Below are positions 34,101-46,427 of a stretch of DNA of 64,000 nt, piece by piece (the first letter of the stretch is position 1; each line of letters begins with the position of its first letter). The notes below the pieces were generated by a model. The model had not been told where the DNA came from. It searched no databases and saw nothing but the letters and a program-made list of their open reading frames with translations. Position numbers and translations under genes: made by a program. This DNA comes from Colocasia esculenta (Eukaryota > Streptophyta > Magnoliopsida > Alismatales > Araceae). The stretch covers positions 80,297,960 to 80,361,959 of the forward strand of contig CM024755.1 of the NCBI GenBank assembly GCA_014218235.1. Reading direction: 5' to 3'.

Positions 34101-34347
34101 GTATTTATGTAATAGTTTGATTTGAATAAAGTACTCTGGGTCCTAGTTTTGGCTCTGATACGTTGATGTATTAGTCAGTTTATGAAGATGATGAGTTATT
34201 AGTGAATGTAATGGAGATTGTTGGATTATTAATGAGAAATGAGTTTATTTGGTATTGTTCCATTGTGCAATGGTTTGCATTTATTTCTTGCTCTGAACTA
34301 TTTAATAACTGTAATCCCGCTCTGATATTCTGCGTCGGGGCGTTACA
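31196..34347 (+). mobile_element. 5' LTR of the Tekay-like element
   Basis: TGTAGCACCCTTG to GGGGCGTTACA. It holds a TATA-like CCATATACACC near 31656, the GC-rich block (32506-32680) followed by GGGTAAGT, the GGAGGAGC motif (33574-33600) and the hairpin/splice-like module (33931-33979). Small ORFs (108, 66, 77 codons) recur in the 3' LTR and match no family I know. Confidence 0.93.
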
Positions 34348-34353
34348 GTTTTG

Positions 34354-34365
34354 TGGTATCAGAGC
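34354..34365 (+). promoter_or_regulatory. primer binding site, initiator-Met tRNA
   Basis: TGGTATCAGAGC six bases after the LTR end. Confidence 0.9.
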
Positions 34366-34546
34366 CTATGTTATTCTTAAGTATAGGATGATCTAGGTTT
34401 GACCTGCCTTGACGCAGAGTCTAAATTCCATACCTATGTGAGATGGGTAGAACCGTGGGTAATAAGATAAAATGGATACACACGCACAAACTTAGTGCAA
34501 ACCCAACGACTTACATTTTAAATTCTCTTTTGAAGGAACGTAAACA

Positions 34547-35890
34547 ATGGCAGCGGAGCGTGCTCAACTCTGTGACATGCAACGCACGATTCAGAAACTC
34601 ACTCAAGCTTTACTTCAGGCTGCTGGAGCCAACAACAATAATAACAACAACCGAACAGCTGGTGATTTACATAGAAATTTCCGCAACCTGAATCCGCCTG
34701 ATTCAATGGTACCACAGACCTTGACGAGGCTGAGAACTAGCTCAAGGAGATTGAGCGTATCTTCCGCGTCATGCAATGCGCGGATGGGGACAAGATACTG
34801 CTAGCTGCGTTCTAGTTAGAACGGGACGCCCGTGCGTGGTGGGAGTCCGTTGAGGCAACCAGAGAGGACGCGCAATTTACTTGGGAGGAATTCAAGGAGC
34901 ATTTCAACTCCAAGTATTTCTCTGAAAGAGTCCAAGAGAGGAAGGCCTCTGAGTTTGCTGCACTTAAGCAGAGGAACCTCACAATTGCTAAATATGAAGC
35001 ACAGTTCTCCCGATTGGCTCGATATGCCAATCATCTGGTCAGTACAGAACGAATGAAGGCAAAGAGATTCCTTAATGGGCTCAGGCCCGCATACATTACA
35101 CAGTTGGCACCCATGGACATTCAAACTTATCCGGAAATGGTCAGAAGAGCACAGTTACTGGAGGATGCGACCGAGTTCACTGATCGCATCAAGGGTAGAA
35201 TGGTAAAGAAGGAACTAACTTCTAGAGCACCAAGCAAGCCTGCCTACAGCAAGAAAAGACCAATAAGTATCACTAATGGGCCAAGCCAAGAGCGAAAGCC
35301 CAAAGTCCCTACTCCTACTACCCCAAACAACAAGCCCAGATGCAAACATTGTGACAAGCTTGGTCACACGACAGAAGAATGCTGGAGGAAGGCTGGTGCA
35401 TGCCTTCGTTGTGGGAGCCGAGAGCATCGGATTCCCGAATGCCCATTACTGAGGGAGAATGAGAAGCGTCCTGCGGGACCAAAGAAGCCAGGCAGACTCC
35501 AAGCCCTGCAAGAGGTAGAGACCACCGAGGAAGGTGGAGTTGTGGAAGGTACACTACCAGTCTTTTCTCATTCAGCATTTGTTTTGTTTGATACTGGCGC
35601 AATGCATTCGTTCATATCACAAGCATTTGCTGATACATTAAATGAAAAACCCACATCCATGGAGTTTGAATTACCTGTCACAACACCCTTGGGAGAAAGG
35701 GCTCAATTGAATAAATATTATCCATTGGCTGATGTTAAGATTGGTGAACTTAATCTCAGAGCTGACTTGATCTGTATGCCCATGGAGGGCTAAGATGTCA
35801 TTCTAGGAGCCGACTAGCTATCTACTTATGGGGCTTGTGTTGATTGTAGAAGAGGGAAAATTACCTTTAGTGAATTCCCTAAGCTGATCT
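34547..35890 (+). pseudogene. gag: Gag and aspartic protease of the Tekay-like element
   Basis: Starts MAAERAQLCDMQRTIQ at 34547. A frameshift near 34700 and a TAG near 34814 break the Gag domain (DARAWWESVEATREDA; FLNGLRP). From 34817 the frame is open to 35793. Two CX2CX4HX4C knuckles (CKHCDKLGHTTEEC and CLRCGSREHRIPEC) are followed by the protease, with LFDTGAMHSFIS intact at about 35583-35618. TAA at 35791 and TAG near 35815 interrupt the segment before RT (DVILGAD). It aligns with the intact Gag at 13718-14644, which stops where this protease starts. Confidence 0.85.
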
Positions 35891-35930
35891 TCACAGGACG
35901 TAGACACAAGAGGCCATAAAGGCACAAAAC

Positions 35931-37658
35931 ATGATAAGAAAGGGCTGTGTGGCATTTCTTGCCGCAATTGTAGTTGAGAAGAAAGCAACCAAGATATCAG
36001 ACATCCACATAGTGCAAGAATACCCTGATGTGTTTCCCGATGAGCTACCAGACATTCCACCTGAGAGAGATGTGAATTTCTCAATTGATCTCGTACCTGG
36101 AGCTGCACCGGTTTCACGCCAACCCTACAGGATGTCCCCTGCTGAATTGAAAGAGTTGAAAGAGCAACTGATGGAACTTCTAGAAAAGGGTTTCATTAGA
36201 CCAAGTACTTCTCCTTGGGGAGTACCAATGTTGTTCGTCAAGAAGAAGGACGGATCCATGAGATTATGCATCGATTACAGGCAGTTGAATAATCTCACTA
36301 TCAAGAACAAGTACCCTCTGCCGCGTGTCGATGAACTATTTGATCAGATATTAGGAGCAAAGTATTTTTCTAAGATTGACCTTAGATCGGAATATCATCA
36401 GATGAGGATTGAAGATGCAGATATCTACAATACAACTTTCAGGAGTAGGTACGGTCATTACGAATTTGTAGTCATGCCTTTTGGACTAACCAATGCTCCT
36501 GCAGCTTTTATGCAATTAATGAACAACATCTACCGGTCCTACCTCGACAAGTTCGTCGTCGTATTCATTGATGATATTCTCATATACTCCAAGATCAAAG
36601 AAGAGCACGAGGAGCATCTGAGGATCGCTCTGCAAATCTTGCGGGATAATCAACTCTACGCCAAATTGAGCAAGTGTGAATTATGGCTCGAGGAGGTGTC
36701 ATTTCTGGGTCAAGTTATTTCCAAGGACGGTAACGCTGTCGACCCTTCCAAGGTAGAAGTCGTGCTCAACTGGGAAAGGCCGACCAATGTCACAGAAATC
36801 AGGAGCTTTCTTGGACTGGCTAGATATTACAGACGGTTCATAAAAGATTTCTCCAAGATAGCTGTACCTCTTACGCGTTTTACGCGGAAAGAGAATCCCT
36901 ATGTCTGGAGCAAGGAGTGCGAGAAGAGCTTCCTGACACTGAAGCAGCTGTTGACGTCTGCACCTGTCCTCGCGTTACCAGTCGAGGGCGCAGGATTCTC
37001 AGTCTACACTAATGCATCTGGAATCGGTCTAGGCTGTGTACTAATGCAGAACGAAAAGGTGATAGCTTATTCTTCAAGGCAGTTGAAGCCACATGAAGTC
37101 AATTATCCTGTCTATGACTTAGAGCTAGCTGTTGTGGTATTTGCACTCAAAATGTGGAGGCATTACCTGTATGGGGAACAATTTATTGTCTACTCCGACC
37201 ACAAGAGTTTGAAATACTTATTTTCTCAGAAGGAGCTCAACATGCGACAACGGAGATGGCTGGAGTACCTAAAGTATTTTGATTTCAATATTCAATATCA
37301 CCCAGGCAAAGGTAACGCAGTAGCTGATGCACTCAGCAGAAACCCAGTAGCTTCGTTATCCTATCTAGTCATGGGCGAGATGCAATTGTTAGAGCAATTC
37401 GCCAGTCTAGATCTGAATATTGAAAAGAGAAGTGATAAGATGTTAGTGGCTAACCTTAAAGCTCAACCCGACATCTTTGTCGAGATCAGAGAGCAACATG
37501 CTAATGATCCGTTTCTAATCAGAGTAAGGGAGACCATAGCTGACAAGCCAGACTTCTCCATCGCTGAAGATGGAAGAATATTATTCCAAGCCAGGACATG
37601 TGTGCCTGACAATGAAGAGCTGAAAAGGAAACTGATGGATGAAGCCCACAAGACATAG
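35931..37658 (+). pseudogene. pol: reverse transcriptase and RNase H of the Tekay-like element
   Basis: Open for 575 codons. RT blocks are GFIRPSTSPWGVPMLFVKKK, then RLCIDYRQLN, FSKIDLRSEYHQMRI, MPFGLTNAPAAFM and the catalytic box FIDDILIYS (about residue 217). RNase H follows, with VYTNASGIGLG where TDAS is expected, so the first catalytic Asp is Asn (codon 37011-37013). Later residues (YDLELAVV, VYSDHKSLKY) are normal. A TAG at 37656-37658 separates it from integrase. ATG 35931 is only the first Met after upstream stops; the real protein was part of a Gag-Pol polyprotein. Confidence 0.88.
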
Positions 37659-38960
37659 TACACAATTCACCCAGGTGCAACCAAGATGTACCAAGACATG
37701 AAAAGGTCATTTTGGTGGCCAAACATGAAGCGTGAGGTGGCTGAGCATGCCGCGCACTGCCTCACTTGTCAACAAGTGAAAGCAGAACATCGTCGTCCTA
37801 CGGGTGTACTTAGACCCTTGGACATACCTGAATGGAAGTGGGAAAGCATCGGAATGGATTTCATCATGGGTTTACCCCGAACTCGTGGTGGACTAGATAC
37901 TATTTGGGTCATCGTGGATAGATTGACAAAGTCTGCACACTTTCTAGCAATTCGAAGTACCTGGAGTGTTGATGTGCTTGCAGCTTTGTATGTGAAAGAG
38001 ATAGTCAGACTACATGGAGTTCCAGTGTCCATTGTCTCAGATCGTGACCCCATATTCACTTCTAGATTCTGGAAGGGACTTCAGGCTACCCTAGGCACAA
38101 AACTCAACTTTAGCACAGCTTTCCACCCACAGACGGATGGACAGACTGAAAGAACAAATCAAATAGTGGAAGACATGCTACGAGCTTGTGCTATAGACTT
38201 TGAAGGGTATTGGAATGAACAACTGTCACTGATAGAATTCGCCTACAACAATAGTTATCAGGCCAACATTAAGATAGCACCATTTGAAGCTCTGTATGGC
38301 AGAAGCTGTAGATCGCCAGTGTGCTGGAATGAAGTAGGTGAGCAACAATGGCTAGGACCAGACATGGTACAAAATACTAGCAGAGATATACAGATTATCA
38401 GAGACAGAATTAAGATAGCTCAATCCAGGCAGAAGAGCTATGCTGATAAAAGAAGAAGGGACTTAGAATTTCAAGCCGGAGATCATGTGATGCTCAAAGT
38501 ATCCCCGACTAGAGGATTCCAAAGATTTGGGATGAAAGGTAAATTGAGACCAAGATTCATAGGTCCGTTTGAGGTGTTAGATAGAGTGGGCGAGGTAGCG
38601 TATCGACTGGCACTACCACCCCAGTTTTCAATAGTACACAATGTTTTCCATGTATCCATGCTGAGAAAGTACGTGTACGATCCGTCACACGTAATCAACT
38701 ATGATGACATTATTCTGAATAAGGATATGACCTATGAAGAAAGGCCAGTGAAAATCTTGGGCAAGAAGATGCAACAACTTAGGAATCGGTCTATACCTGT
38801 GGTGAAGGTATTATGGAGAAACCATGAAGTCGAAGAGGCCACGTGGGAGCCCAAAGCATTATTGCGACAGAATTATCCAGAATTATTCAATAAGTCATTC
38901 TTCCTCTTACGATTCTATGAATTTGGGGACCAAATTCTTTTTAAGAGGGAGAGGATGTAG
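37659..38960 (+). pseudogene. pol: integrase with chromodomain-like C-terminus
   Basis: Immediately after the TAG the frame continues with HPGATKMYQDM, the start of the HHCC zinc finger (Cys in CLTCQQ). The core has Asp in GMDFIMG, Asp in VSDRDPIF and Glu in QTERTNQIVEDM. A GPF motif (RFIGPFEVLDRVGEVAYRL) follows. The C-terminal ~50 residues (PVKILGKKMQQL, VKVLWRNH, EATWEP) are a chromodomain-like fold typical of Del/Tekay chromoviruses, which steers insertion into heterochromatin. The frame ends within the polypurine tract and LTR start. This part is intact; the pseudogene call reflects the stop that cuts it from RT. Confidence 0.88.
38943..38955 (+). promoter_or_regulatory. polypurine tract of the Tekay-like element
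   Basis: AAGAGGGAGAGGA directly before the 3' LTR. Confidence 0.85.
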
Positions 38961-41900
38961 CACCCTTGATTTTTAAAATCAAGAAAAACAAAATTTTATT
39001 ATTTAATAAATGAGATAAATCGATTTAATTGAATAAAGGGAGAATAAATAGAAATTGAATGAAATAAAATAATTTAATGAATAACCCATTAAGCTAAATT
39101 AGTAGTGGGTTAAACAAATGGTCCAAACCAAATAGATTGGGCCCAATAGGATGAAGCCCATCTTGGGAGGAGATCTAATTAAGAGAAATTCGTATCTAAT
39201 TAATTAATAAATGGAAAAAGGGTCAAATTAACTATTAAAATAAGTCATATTTATCCTAAAAAGATTCCTATACTTACCCTAAACCTTTACCCATGAAATT
39301 AGATCATTTCCCAACTCTATTAGGTGGATAAATAAGAGAAAGTGGGAGATAAAGAAGAAAATTCGGAGTTTAATGGAAGGGAGGACTCTTATAATGGCTA
39401 GGACTCCTATAGTTAGCCATATACACCAAAAACTCATCCCTAGCAACCAATTTTCGTGGTTGGAACTCTGGAGAACGAGGAGAAGGGCTGGAGACAAAGG
39501 AGCAAGGAGGAGGAGGCTAGAACAAGGAGGAGTTTTTCCATTTTCGTCACCAAACGAGGGTTTTCTTACTCCACGAAAAAGGTAGGCAATCTCTCAAGCT
39601 AAAATCGTGTAAAAATTATCCTAGGTAGCCTTCATGTATCTCTTCAAAAGCCCTATTTTTGTGGTATTCTGTTCATCCATTTGAGCGAATTTAATTCGTG
39701 AAGCCCTGCTGCATCATGAACCCGAAATCTCATGTTTTCTCTAATTCCCTGCATGTACTTGTTCCCATGCCATGATAAAATTCTCAGTTATACTACATCA
39801 TACTAGTTTTCAAACGCCCCTAGCCTTGCTCTATTTCGACCTCCCATGAGGGAGAATTAAATCTTTGAATCTCTATCTATTGTATGTACCTGACTCTTCA
39901 AGTTTACCTTTAAACTTTGTATATACTTGATATCCTGCTGTGAGCAAATTCTCTAAAATACTACATCGTGTTAGCTTTCGAACGCCCTTGTTTAGTAATT
40001 TTTCATCATGTATTCATCTCAAATTAATTTTTGGAACCTTGACTGCGCCTGTTTAGGTTACCAAAACGTAACCCGATCAATGTATGTCTAAACCTTGTCT
40101 ATTTTCAAATTAATCGTGCATGTTGATAGATATACATGTCTACTTTCGTTTAAAACTAGTTTCGTACTTTTTGAATCACCATGCTATTTTATATGGAATT
40201 TAGAACGTCTATGTATCACAGAGGACTCGCCCTGGGAAAAAGGAAAAAAGGGCAAACCCACCTGTTATCGCGACGGCGCGATCCGCCGCGATATCAGTGG
40301 GGTCGCGCCGGCCATTGACGTCGCGTCAAGAACGCGGCAGCATAAGCCACCGCGATTCACTCCGGACCGGGCCAGACTGGCCAGGTTCCGTGTCGCGCCC
40401 GACCGCCCTGTCGCGACTTGAATCGCGACAGGTAAGTCTGCCGCGTTTTCAAGAATCCGACCAGAATGGAAAATTGTGCATATGCCCTATTGTTTAAGCT
40501 TTATACCCTTTAATTAGCCATGATTAAATCATGTTATAGTTAATTCGACTTGGTGAATTAATAAATGACATTAATGATATAAATTTAAATATTTAAAATG
40601 ACATTTGCACGACTTGTCATATCCTCAAGATTTCTTTACACTTACACACACACAATATTATTAAAGGCCATTTGACCTTGATAAATTATGCAATAATGTA
40701 TTCGGTAACTTAGCGAAATAAATGACTAAATTACCCTATTTTTATTAAATACAATTGTTTTCGTTTTATACGCGCATTTTAAATACCGTTATCGTTTTGC
40801 CTCGGCTTCGAGCACTCGAGGCACGACAGACCTGTTTTCCACACACTTTTCCCTTGACTTGGACCACCTCTCCACCGGGAATACTCTCGATTGGACCAGG
40901 GACTCCTTGTCAAGACCTCCGTAAGTCTTCATGGCTTTGGCGCACGTCCTTAGTCAACGAGCTGGTTGTACCCCAAAACCCGTTACACCTTAGGGATCAG
41001 TACGATCCAAACCTTAGTATATTCCTTCTCGTCTTGAGAGTTCACACCGGACCACCTGACCCGTGTACACACACGGCTAAGGGGCGATTGTGACTTCTAC
41101 CAGACTGCCGGCACCAGACCTGGTGCTGTGCAACCGTTACTATCAGAATTTCACGTGTTTTACAGAATTGTCCCTATCTCATCTAATGTCCATATCCTCT
41201 TATCTGTTCACGTTCTCTCTACACTCTCATCTATCTCGTCTAGTACTCTCTTATCTCTTCTTGGTACTCTATTGGCCATTCGTGTGATTGTCTAAGATAA
41301 AGAAATGACTAATGCCAGCGCAATAGGGCCCGATCAGGTCCTAGGAGGAGCGCCCGAAAAGTGCCAGTGCCCATGGGAGTTAAAATGATCATAGGATGTG
41401 TTACGGCATGCATCCAGTGCCAGTTTACTATCTAGATTAATCTATGACAATCAAAGTGCTATCTCTACAAGTGCAAGCGTGATCGTTACTAGTGCATCAT
41501 TGTGCAATTTACATGTTATATCGTTACATGGCCATTCTATTGTCGTTCTCGTTGTACTATTTTCCCTGTGCTAGTTGCAATTGTTCTCTCGTTATCGTGA
41601 CATGCTCTACATGACTTTACTCTCTAGTTAGCCTGCCTTTAAAACATTAACTATTTAAAGCATGCTTGTGTTCATGAGATATTAAGTCCTACTGGGCGTC
41701 ATTCGCTCATCCTGCATATTTATTTAATGTGTTTCTGGTGAGTCGGATCATGACCACACTCACGAGGATGAGACCGATGAGGAGGCTCAAGAGTGACCAT
41801 TCAGCAACCAATGTTATCTAGTAGTAGTTAGTATAGTGATGAGTTAGTGAGTCAGATAGTATTTATGTAATAGTTTGATTTGAATAAAGTACTCTGGGCC

Positions 41901-42105
41901 CTAGTTTTGGCTCTGATATGTTGATGTATTAGTCAGTTTATGAAGATGATGAGTTATTAGTGAATGTAATAGAGATTGTTGGATTATTAATGAGATATGA
42001 GTTTATTTGGTATTGTTCCATTGTGCAATGGTTTGCATTTATTTCTCGCTCTAAACTATTTAATAACTGTAATCCCGCTCCGATATTCCGCGTCGGGGCG
42101 TTACA
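38956..42105 (+). mobile_element. 3' LTR of the Tekay-like element
   Basis: TGTAGCACCCTTG to GGGGCGTTACA, followed by TTCAT. Same layout as the 5' LTR, including the GC-rich block (40265-40440) and GGAGGAGC motif (41332-41358). Confidence 0.93.
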
Positions 42106-43695
42106 TTCATAGATTAATTTCCTTCTTGTTTCAAGTATATTTCGACTAGCCCTTGTGGAAACTTCGACTGGCCCTTCTGGTCACTCTGACTATTCCCTCA
42201 AGTACACTTCGACTGTCAACTCGATTGGCCCTTCCGGACACTGTGATCTATCTAATAGAAAAGCAACCAGCATGACATTAACCTAAGTTTATACGTTGCG
42301 CATATTAAAAGTGGTAAGAATGTGAAGATTATTCTAATGACTGTTAATTTGTCTTGATTTCTACCCCTTGTGAGTCAACTAAAATTCCACATTTGAATCT
42401 TCTTGTCTTGAATCTAAAAGCAAAAGAAATGTATAGGAACCCTCTCAATCTTGCCCACATGACTTGATCCATCATGACTATCCTTGCCCATATGTACTCT
42501 TGAAGTTCCTTGATCTAAGCTTATGTTATTGGCTTCTATGATATCTTACAAGCCTGTCCTTCTTGACTCTAATGACCATCTTGTTCTTGAAATCGGCACT
42601 ACTGTTGGGATGATATTTTTGATCAAATACCTGTGCATTAGGCGCCTGATCCAGTCCTGGGGAGGAGCGCCCCAACATACTTGATAACCTAGGGAGTATG
42701 GATCAACAAATTTGAGTGGTGCTTGGCATTGGCATCTATTTGTATGCTAGATTGGAAAGTGCCTCTTGTTATGTGATGTGAATAAAACACGTTGTGCTAC
42801 TTGATTGGATATGTTTGATTCGCTTGCTTGACTTGATAAGTTTGATTCGTTTGAAAGGGCCAACTTCCTGTTCTTGTTACATGCTTGATTTGGATCAGAG
42901 TTTGACTTGTGTATCGTTCTCATGACATGATAATTAGCATGATTCGCCTTGAATTCTTGCAATATGCAACTCTTGCCTGTTATGATCATGCTTTCAGTTT
43001 ACGTTGATTTCCTTCTTGTTATCCTTGAATTTCAGCTTGCTAAAATGTTAATTACTTATATTTTTGCTTGCATCATGAGATATAAATCATACTCGACTAG
43101 TTTGCTCATAAACTTATTAACATTTCAGGTGATTTGAAGCATGATTAGCATGTTGTCGACCCCCTTGTGTGATGAGCTTGGAAGCACTTTGGAGGAGTCT
43201 TATTTCTAATTCTTCGATGTGTGAGCAAACCATGTATCATGTTGTAAACCATTATGGATGGATCTGTGAAGAGTGTTTTCTTTTGAAATTAGAGAATGTA
43301 CAAACCATTCAATGAATGAAAGAAATAAATTGAGGATTTGTCTAAGTGTGAAGCATGGATGAAGAAATCATATATTAATCATATTGTGTTTTAAATGTTG
43401 GGATCATATGATTGTCTATGGCAAATTTTATGTGCTATGGAGTTTGTCAATTTTTGAAATTTAAAAGTGAATCTTGTTATAGAAGAACTTTGTTCTCGAA
43501 GAAAAATTATTTTGGGCCCTAATTGTGGCGTTAAGGCTTGGCCTTCTATTTCGATTACCGTTTGACTTGAATGTTGAGTCCCAAGTGTGACTTGAGATAT
43601 TTGGTTAAAGTTTATATTGATGAATGAGATTGGATGATTTCAGATTTTTGAATTTCCATTGTAATTTAGATACCTGAATTTCTGGGGGCGTAACA
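42106..43695 (+). mobile_element. right piece of the solo gypsy LTR
   Basis: Continues the LTR from 31195. About four ACTTCGACTGGCCCTTC-type repeats lie at 42140-42230, the GGAGGAGC motif at 42648-42673, and the module GACTAGTTTGCTCATAAAC plus ACATTTCAG/GTGATT at 43091-43128. It ends GGGGGCGTAACA. The short ORFs (80 and 62 codons) are not recognisable proteins. Confidence 0.7.
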
Positions 43696-45104
43696 CAAGT
43701 AGATGGCAGTAGTCTTGTGCGTATAATCTTATTTTTTTAACATGCATCCAATATAAGATTATTTGAAGTCTTTATTGTTATGTGGGTTGGAGTTCTCATA
43801 GACGATACTAATTTGTAGAGTTTTGTGATCCTTAAAAAAATAGGCCACAAAGAGGAAATAGCGTGCTAATTTTCTTATTTAAAAGAGTCATATTTAAGTT
43901 AAAAAAATGAACGTCGATCCTAAACACATAAATCGTTTCTCAATAACTATCTTGAGATTATTGAAAATCCCATTTTTATGCCTTTAATTAAGAAAGACAT
44001 CGTAACAAGTCTAACAGAAGCAGCAAGAGATCAATGTAGTCAGACGGAGAGTTCGATACAGTAAATGTTCGAAGACAAATAATTCTCCTTTGAGCATCCA
44101 GATCTATGCAAGAGGGGGATGTGTGGGGAGACTATGAAACAGAGACAGATCTAGATGAGAAGGAACCCCCATACGAATATACGAGATTCTTCTCCTTTCC
44201 CCATATATGAAACGGGAAAACTTACCAGATGAACACATGCAACGTATAGCCTAGCTAGGCCAACCATGAGCCGTCCTCACTCCTAGCGACCTGCCCATGC
44301 CGAGAACAGACAAAACATGATGGGATCAGAATAGTGCTCAAGATCTCCCTCTAGCAGACATCTAGCTAGCTAGGGTTCCCTCCCTCTAGGCTTCTTAGCC
44401 TAGAATACTTTGCCCTCCTCTTCCTTGAACCCTCATCCATTACAGACTTCTGATTCTTCTTCTCCTCTGGTTCCTCAACCTTGATGGCCGCATATTTTGG
44501 TATAACGTAACATATGCAAACGTTAGATATCTAAACATGCACGGTGTTCTTCAGGGGGCGACATGCATCATGAGGTGCAGCATTCCCCACTCAAGTCTCT
44601 CATAGATAATTAGGGTAGTACGTAGCTAGGTTCTGACATTAATTAACATCCCTCGCTACTTGTGCTCTTGTGATTATTGAAGCCCTTCCTTGTATTTAAA
44701 CTTGCTTAGCAAATCTCGCCAATTGGCAATATTTAGACGTGACGACAAAGCGAATAAGAATGCATATATACAACGAATATTTTGCTAGGTACATGTATCT
44801 ATACAGAGCTCATATTACTGTCATCAGTTTGGGTCAACATTGTTTTAAAATGTTGGTGATAATGACAAAAGAACTGTCCCATGCATCCAGATCAAATAGC
44901 AAACGTTGCTGGTCGAATGCGAACACAATATGTGCAATTGTTTTCCTGTATTTTAAACGGTTTGGACACAATGTATATATGCAATTTATTATTTATCTCT
45001 GTACATATTATTACGTGTGAAATCATTTGAATCCTTCCAAAGCTTCGATAGACAGAAATAATAAGCTCCCATCTTGGGATATTACGATGACAGACATTAT
45101 ACTC
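43696..45104. other. unassigned DNA, possibly host-derived
   Basis: No repeat array and no retrotransposon coding sequence are visible. 44100-44700 has a more balanced base composition than its surroundings and holds the possible exon described separately. A plus-strand ORF of 93 codons at 44739-45020 has no recognisable domain. Confidence 0.4.
44366..44488 (-). pseudogene. possible terminal exon or fragment of a host gene
   Basis: A minus-strand frame of about 40 codons with a charged, gene-like composition: an acidic/Lys part (VEEPEEKKNQKS), then a basic patch (GSRKRRAKYSRLRS), then a TAG stop. The sequence ATCAAG at the upstream end could be a 3' splice site. I do not recognise the family; it could equally be a chance ORF. 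Confidence 0.22.
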
Positions 45105-45200
45105 ACGGAGTGTGGTTTAGTTGATTAATGTCCACTTGAAGATAGTCGAGATTCAAACCCTCTGATGATTTGGCATCAAAAGAGGGGTTGTAGCGGGCGC
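45105..45200 (+). mobile_element. SINE-like (tRNA-derived) fragment
   Basis: TGGTTTAGTTGA (45113-45124) fits a polymerase III A box and GAGATTCAAACCC (45148-45160) a B box. Their spacing of about 35 bp is right for a tRNA-derived SINE head. No clear tail or target duplication was found. Confidence 0.45.
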
Positions 45201-45289
45201 TTAATTAATAAGTTAATTAGTGGTAATTAAATACTTCCAAAAGTATCGCATTCTCCTTGAAAACTTGACAGTGACTCCTTTAGGAGCTG

Positions 45290-46309
45290 CTTGATATCGA
45301 GATAAAGGAGGAGGATAATAGGCATAACTCATTCTAGTATAAGTTATTCTTATCTTCTAACCTCATGTAATTTGGTTTTAGATAGGTTATTCTCATTTTC
45401 AAATTATACCATGTCTGGCGAAAACTAGGATGCAAATGGGGATAAGAATTTATTTTTGACTTTTTTGCCCTCAATAATACTATAATATATAAGTAATTTA
45501 ACTATAATACTATGCTAATTATTATAGTTATCCGTAATATGGTGATGGTAACATTACTATATCAATTATTATAGTAAGGTAGTAACATTACTATCTTAAT
45601 ACATTATTATATTAACTCTAATCATAATTTAGTGTGACATTATCACTAATTTGACCATATTATTATGTTCATTACCAAGTTGTACATAATATAATAATAT
45701 AATAATAGTACTAGTTGATTACTATGTTAATTTCTATAATAGTGTAAAAATATCATTATGTGAATGTCTTATTATATTAAGACTAATCATAATTTATTAA
45801 AATGTTAATTATAATTTGACTGTATGGCTATTGTTAATTACTATAGTAATATAAACAATATAGTAATATGTTAAATACCAAAGTAATATAATGATAATAC
45901 TACATTATTGCATTTAGTTTAATCATAATTTATTATAATGTCATTAATGCTTTGACCAAGTTACTATGTTAATTATTATATTAACATTATTACGTCTAAA
46001 CATAATTTAGTGATGAATTATCACTAATTTGATCATATTACTTTATCAATTACCATAGATATATATACTATAGTAACATATTAATGTTACTATATTCATT
46101 ACTGTGTTAATTATTGTAATAATATAGTATTATACCTATGTTAATTAATATGATATTTTAGTATATTGTTCTTTTAATATTTTATTATCTTAAGCTTGAT
46201 TAATATATAATATATGTTAAATAGGTAAGGGCATTAATGAACATAAAGTTGTCTTAAAAGATGCTAATTAGGTATAGGAAAAATAAGAATAACTCATTCT
46301 AGGGTCCCT
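45290..46309. mobile_element. AT-rich MITE-like element with degenerate inverted ends
   Basis: CTAGTATAAGTTATTCTTAT near 45335 and, on the other strand, CTAGAATGAGTTATTCTTAT near 46300 form inverted ends. The interior (45470-46200) is very AT-rich with imperfect TTACTATGTTAATTATTATA-type repeats and no ORF. Fits a non-autonomous Tourist/Harbinger-like element, but the exact ends are unclear. Confidence 0.4.
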
Positions 46310-46427
46310 TGGAATGAGCTATCCCCCATTGCTATCCTCATTTTTTGAGTTATCCCTATTTCCTTTAACCCCTCTTACTCTTATGAATGTGAAAAGTAAA
46401 CATACTAAATAGATAATGGAGATAAGT

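Larger units (their letters stand above)
31196..42105 (+). mobile_element. complete Tekay/Del-like chromovirus (Ty3/gypsy)
   Basis: LTRs of 3152 and 3150 bp, primer site, gag, protease, RT, RNase H, integrase with chromodomain-like tail, polypurine tract, and a perfect target duplication TTCAT (31191-31195 and 42106-42110). It is structurally whole, but the coding region carries one frameshift and at least four stops. LTRs differ by roughly 2-3% by eye where compared. It lies inside the solo LTR 28728-43695, so it is the younger of the two. Confidence 0.93.
28728..43695 (+). mobile_element. large solo gypsy LTR (about 4.05 kb net), split by the Tekay-like element
   Basis: Starts TGTAACAACTCGAATTTT and ends CTGGGGGCGTAACA. 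Flanks are CAACT (28723-28727) and CAAGT (43696-43700), a 5-bp duplication with one change. The pieces are 28728-31195 and 42106-43695. There is no internal region, so it is a solo LTR. A TATA-like CTTAAATAAG lies at 30571-30580, with two large repeat arrays upstream. Near its 3' end it shares the GGAGGAGC motif and the splice-like module with other gypsy LTRs. Confidence 0.75.

Noticed and set aside
44300..44420. microRNA-like hairpin around GCTAGCTAGCTAGGG
   Set aside because: The short repeat gives local pairing but no long stem with a convincing 20-22 nt arm could be traced by eye.
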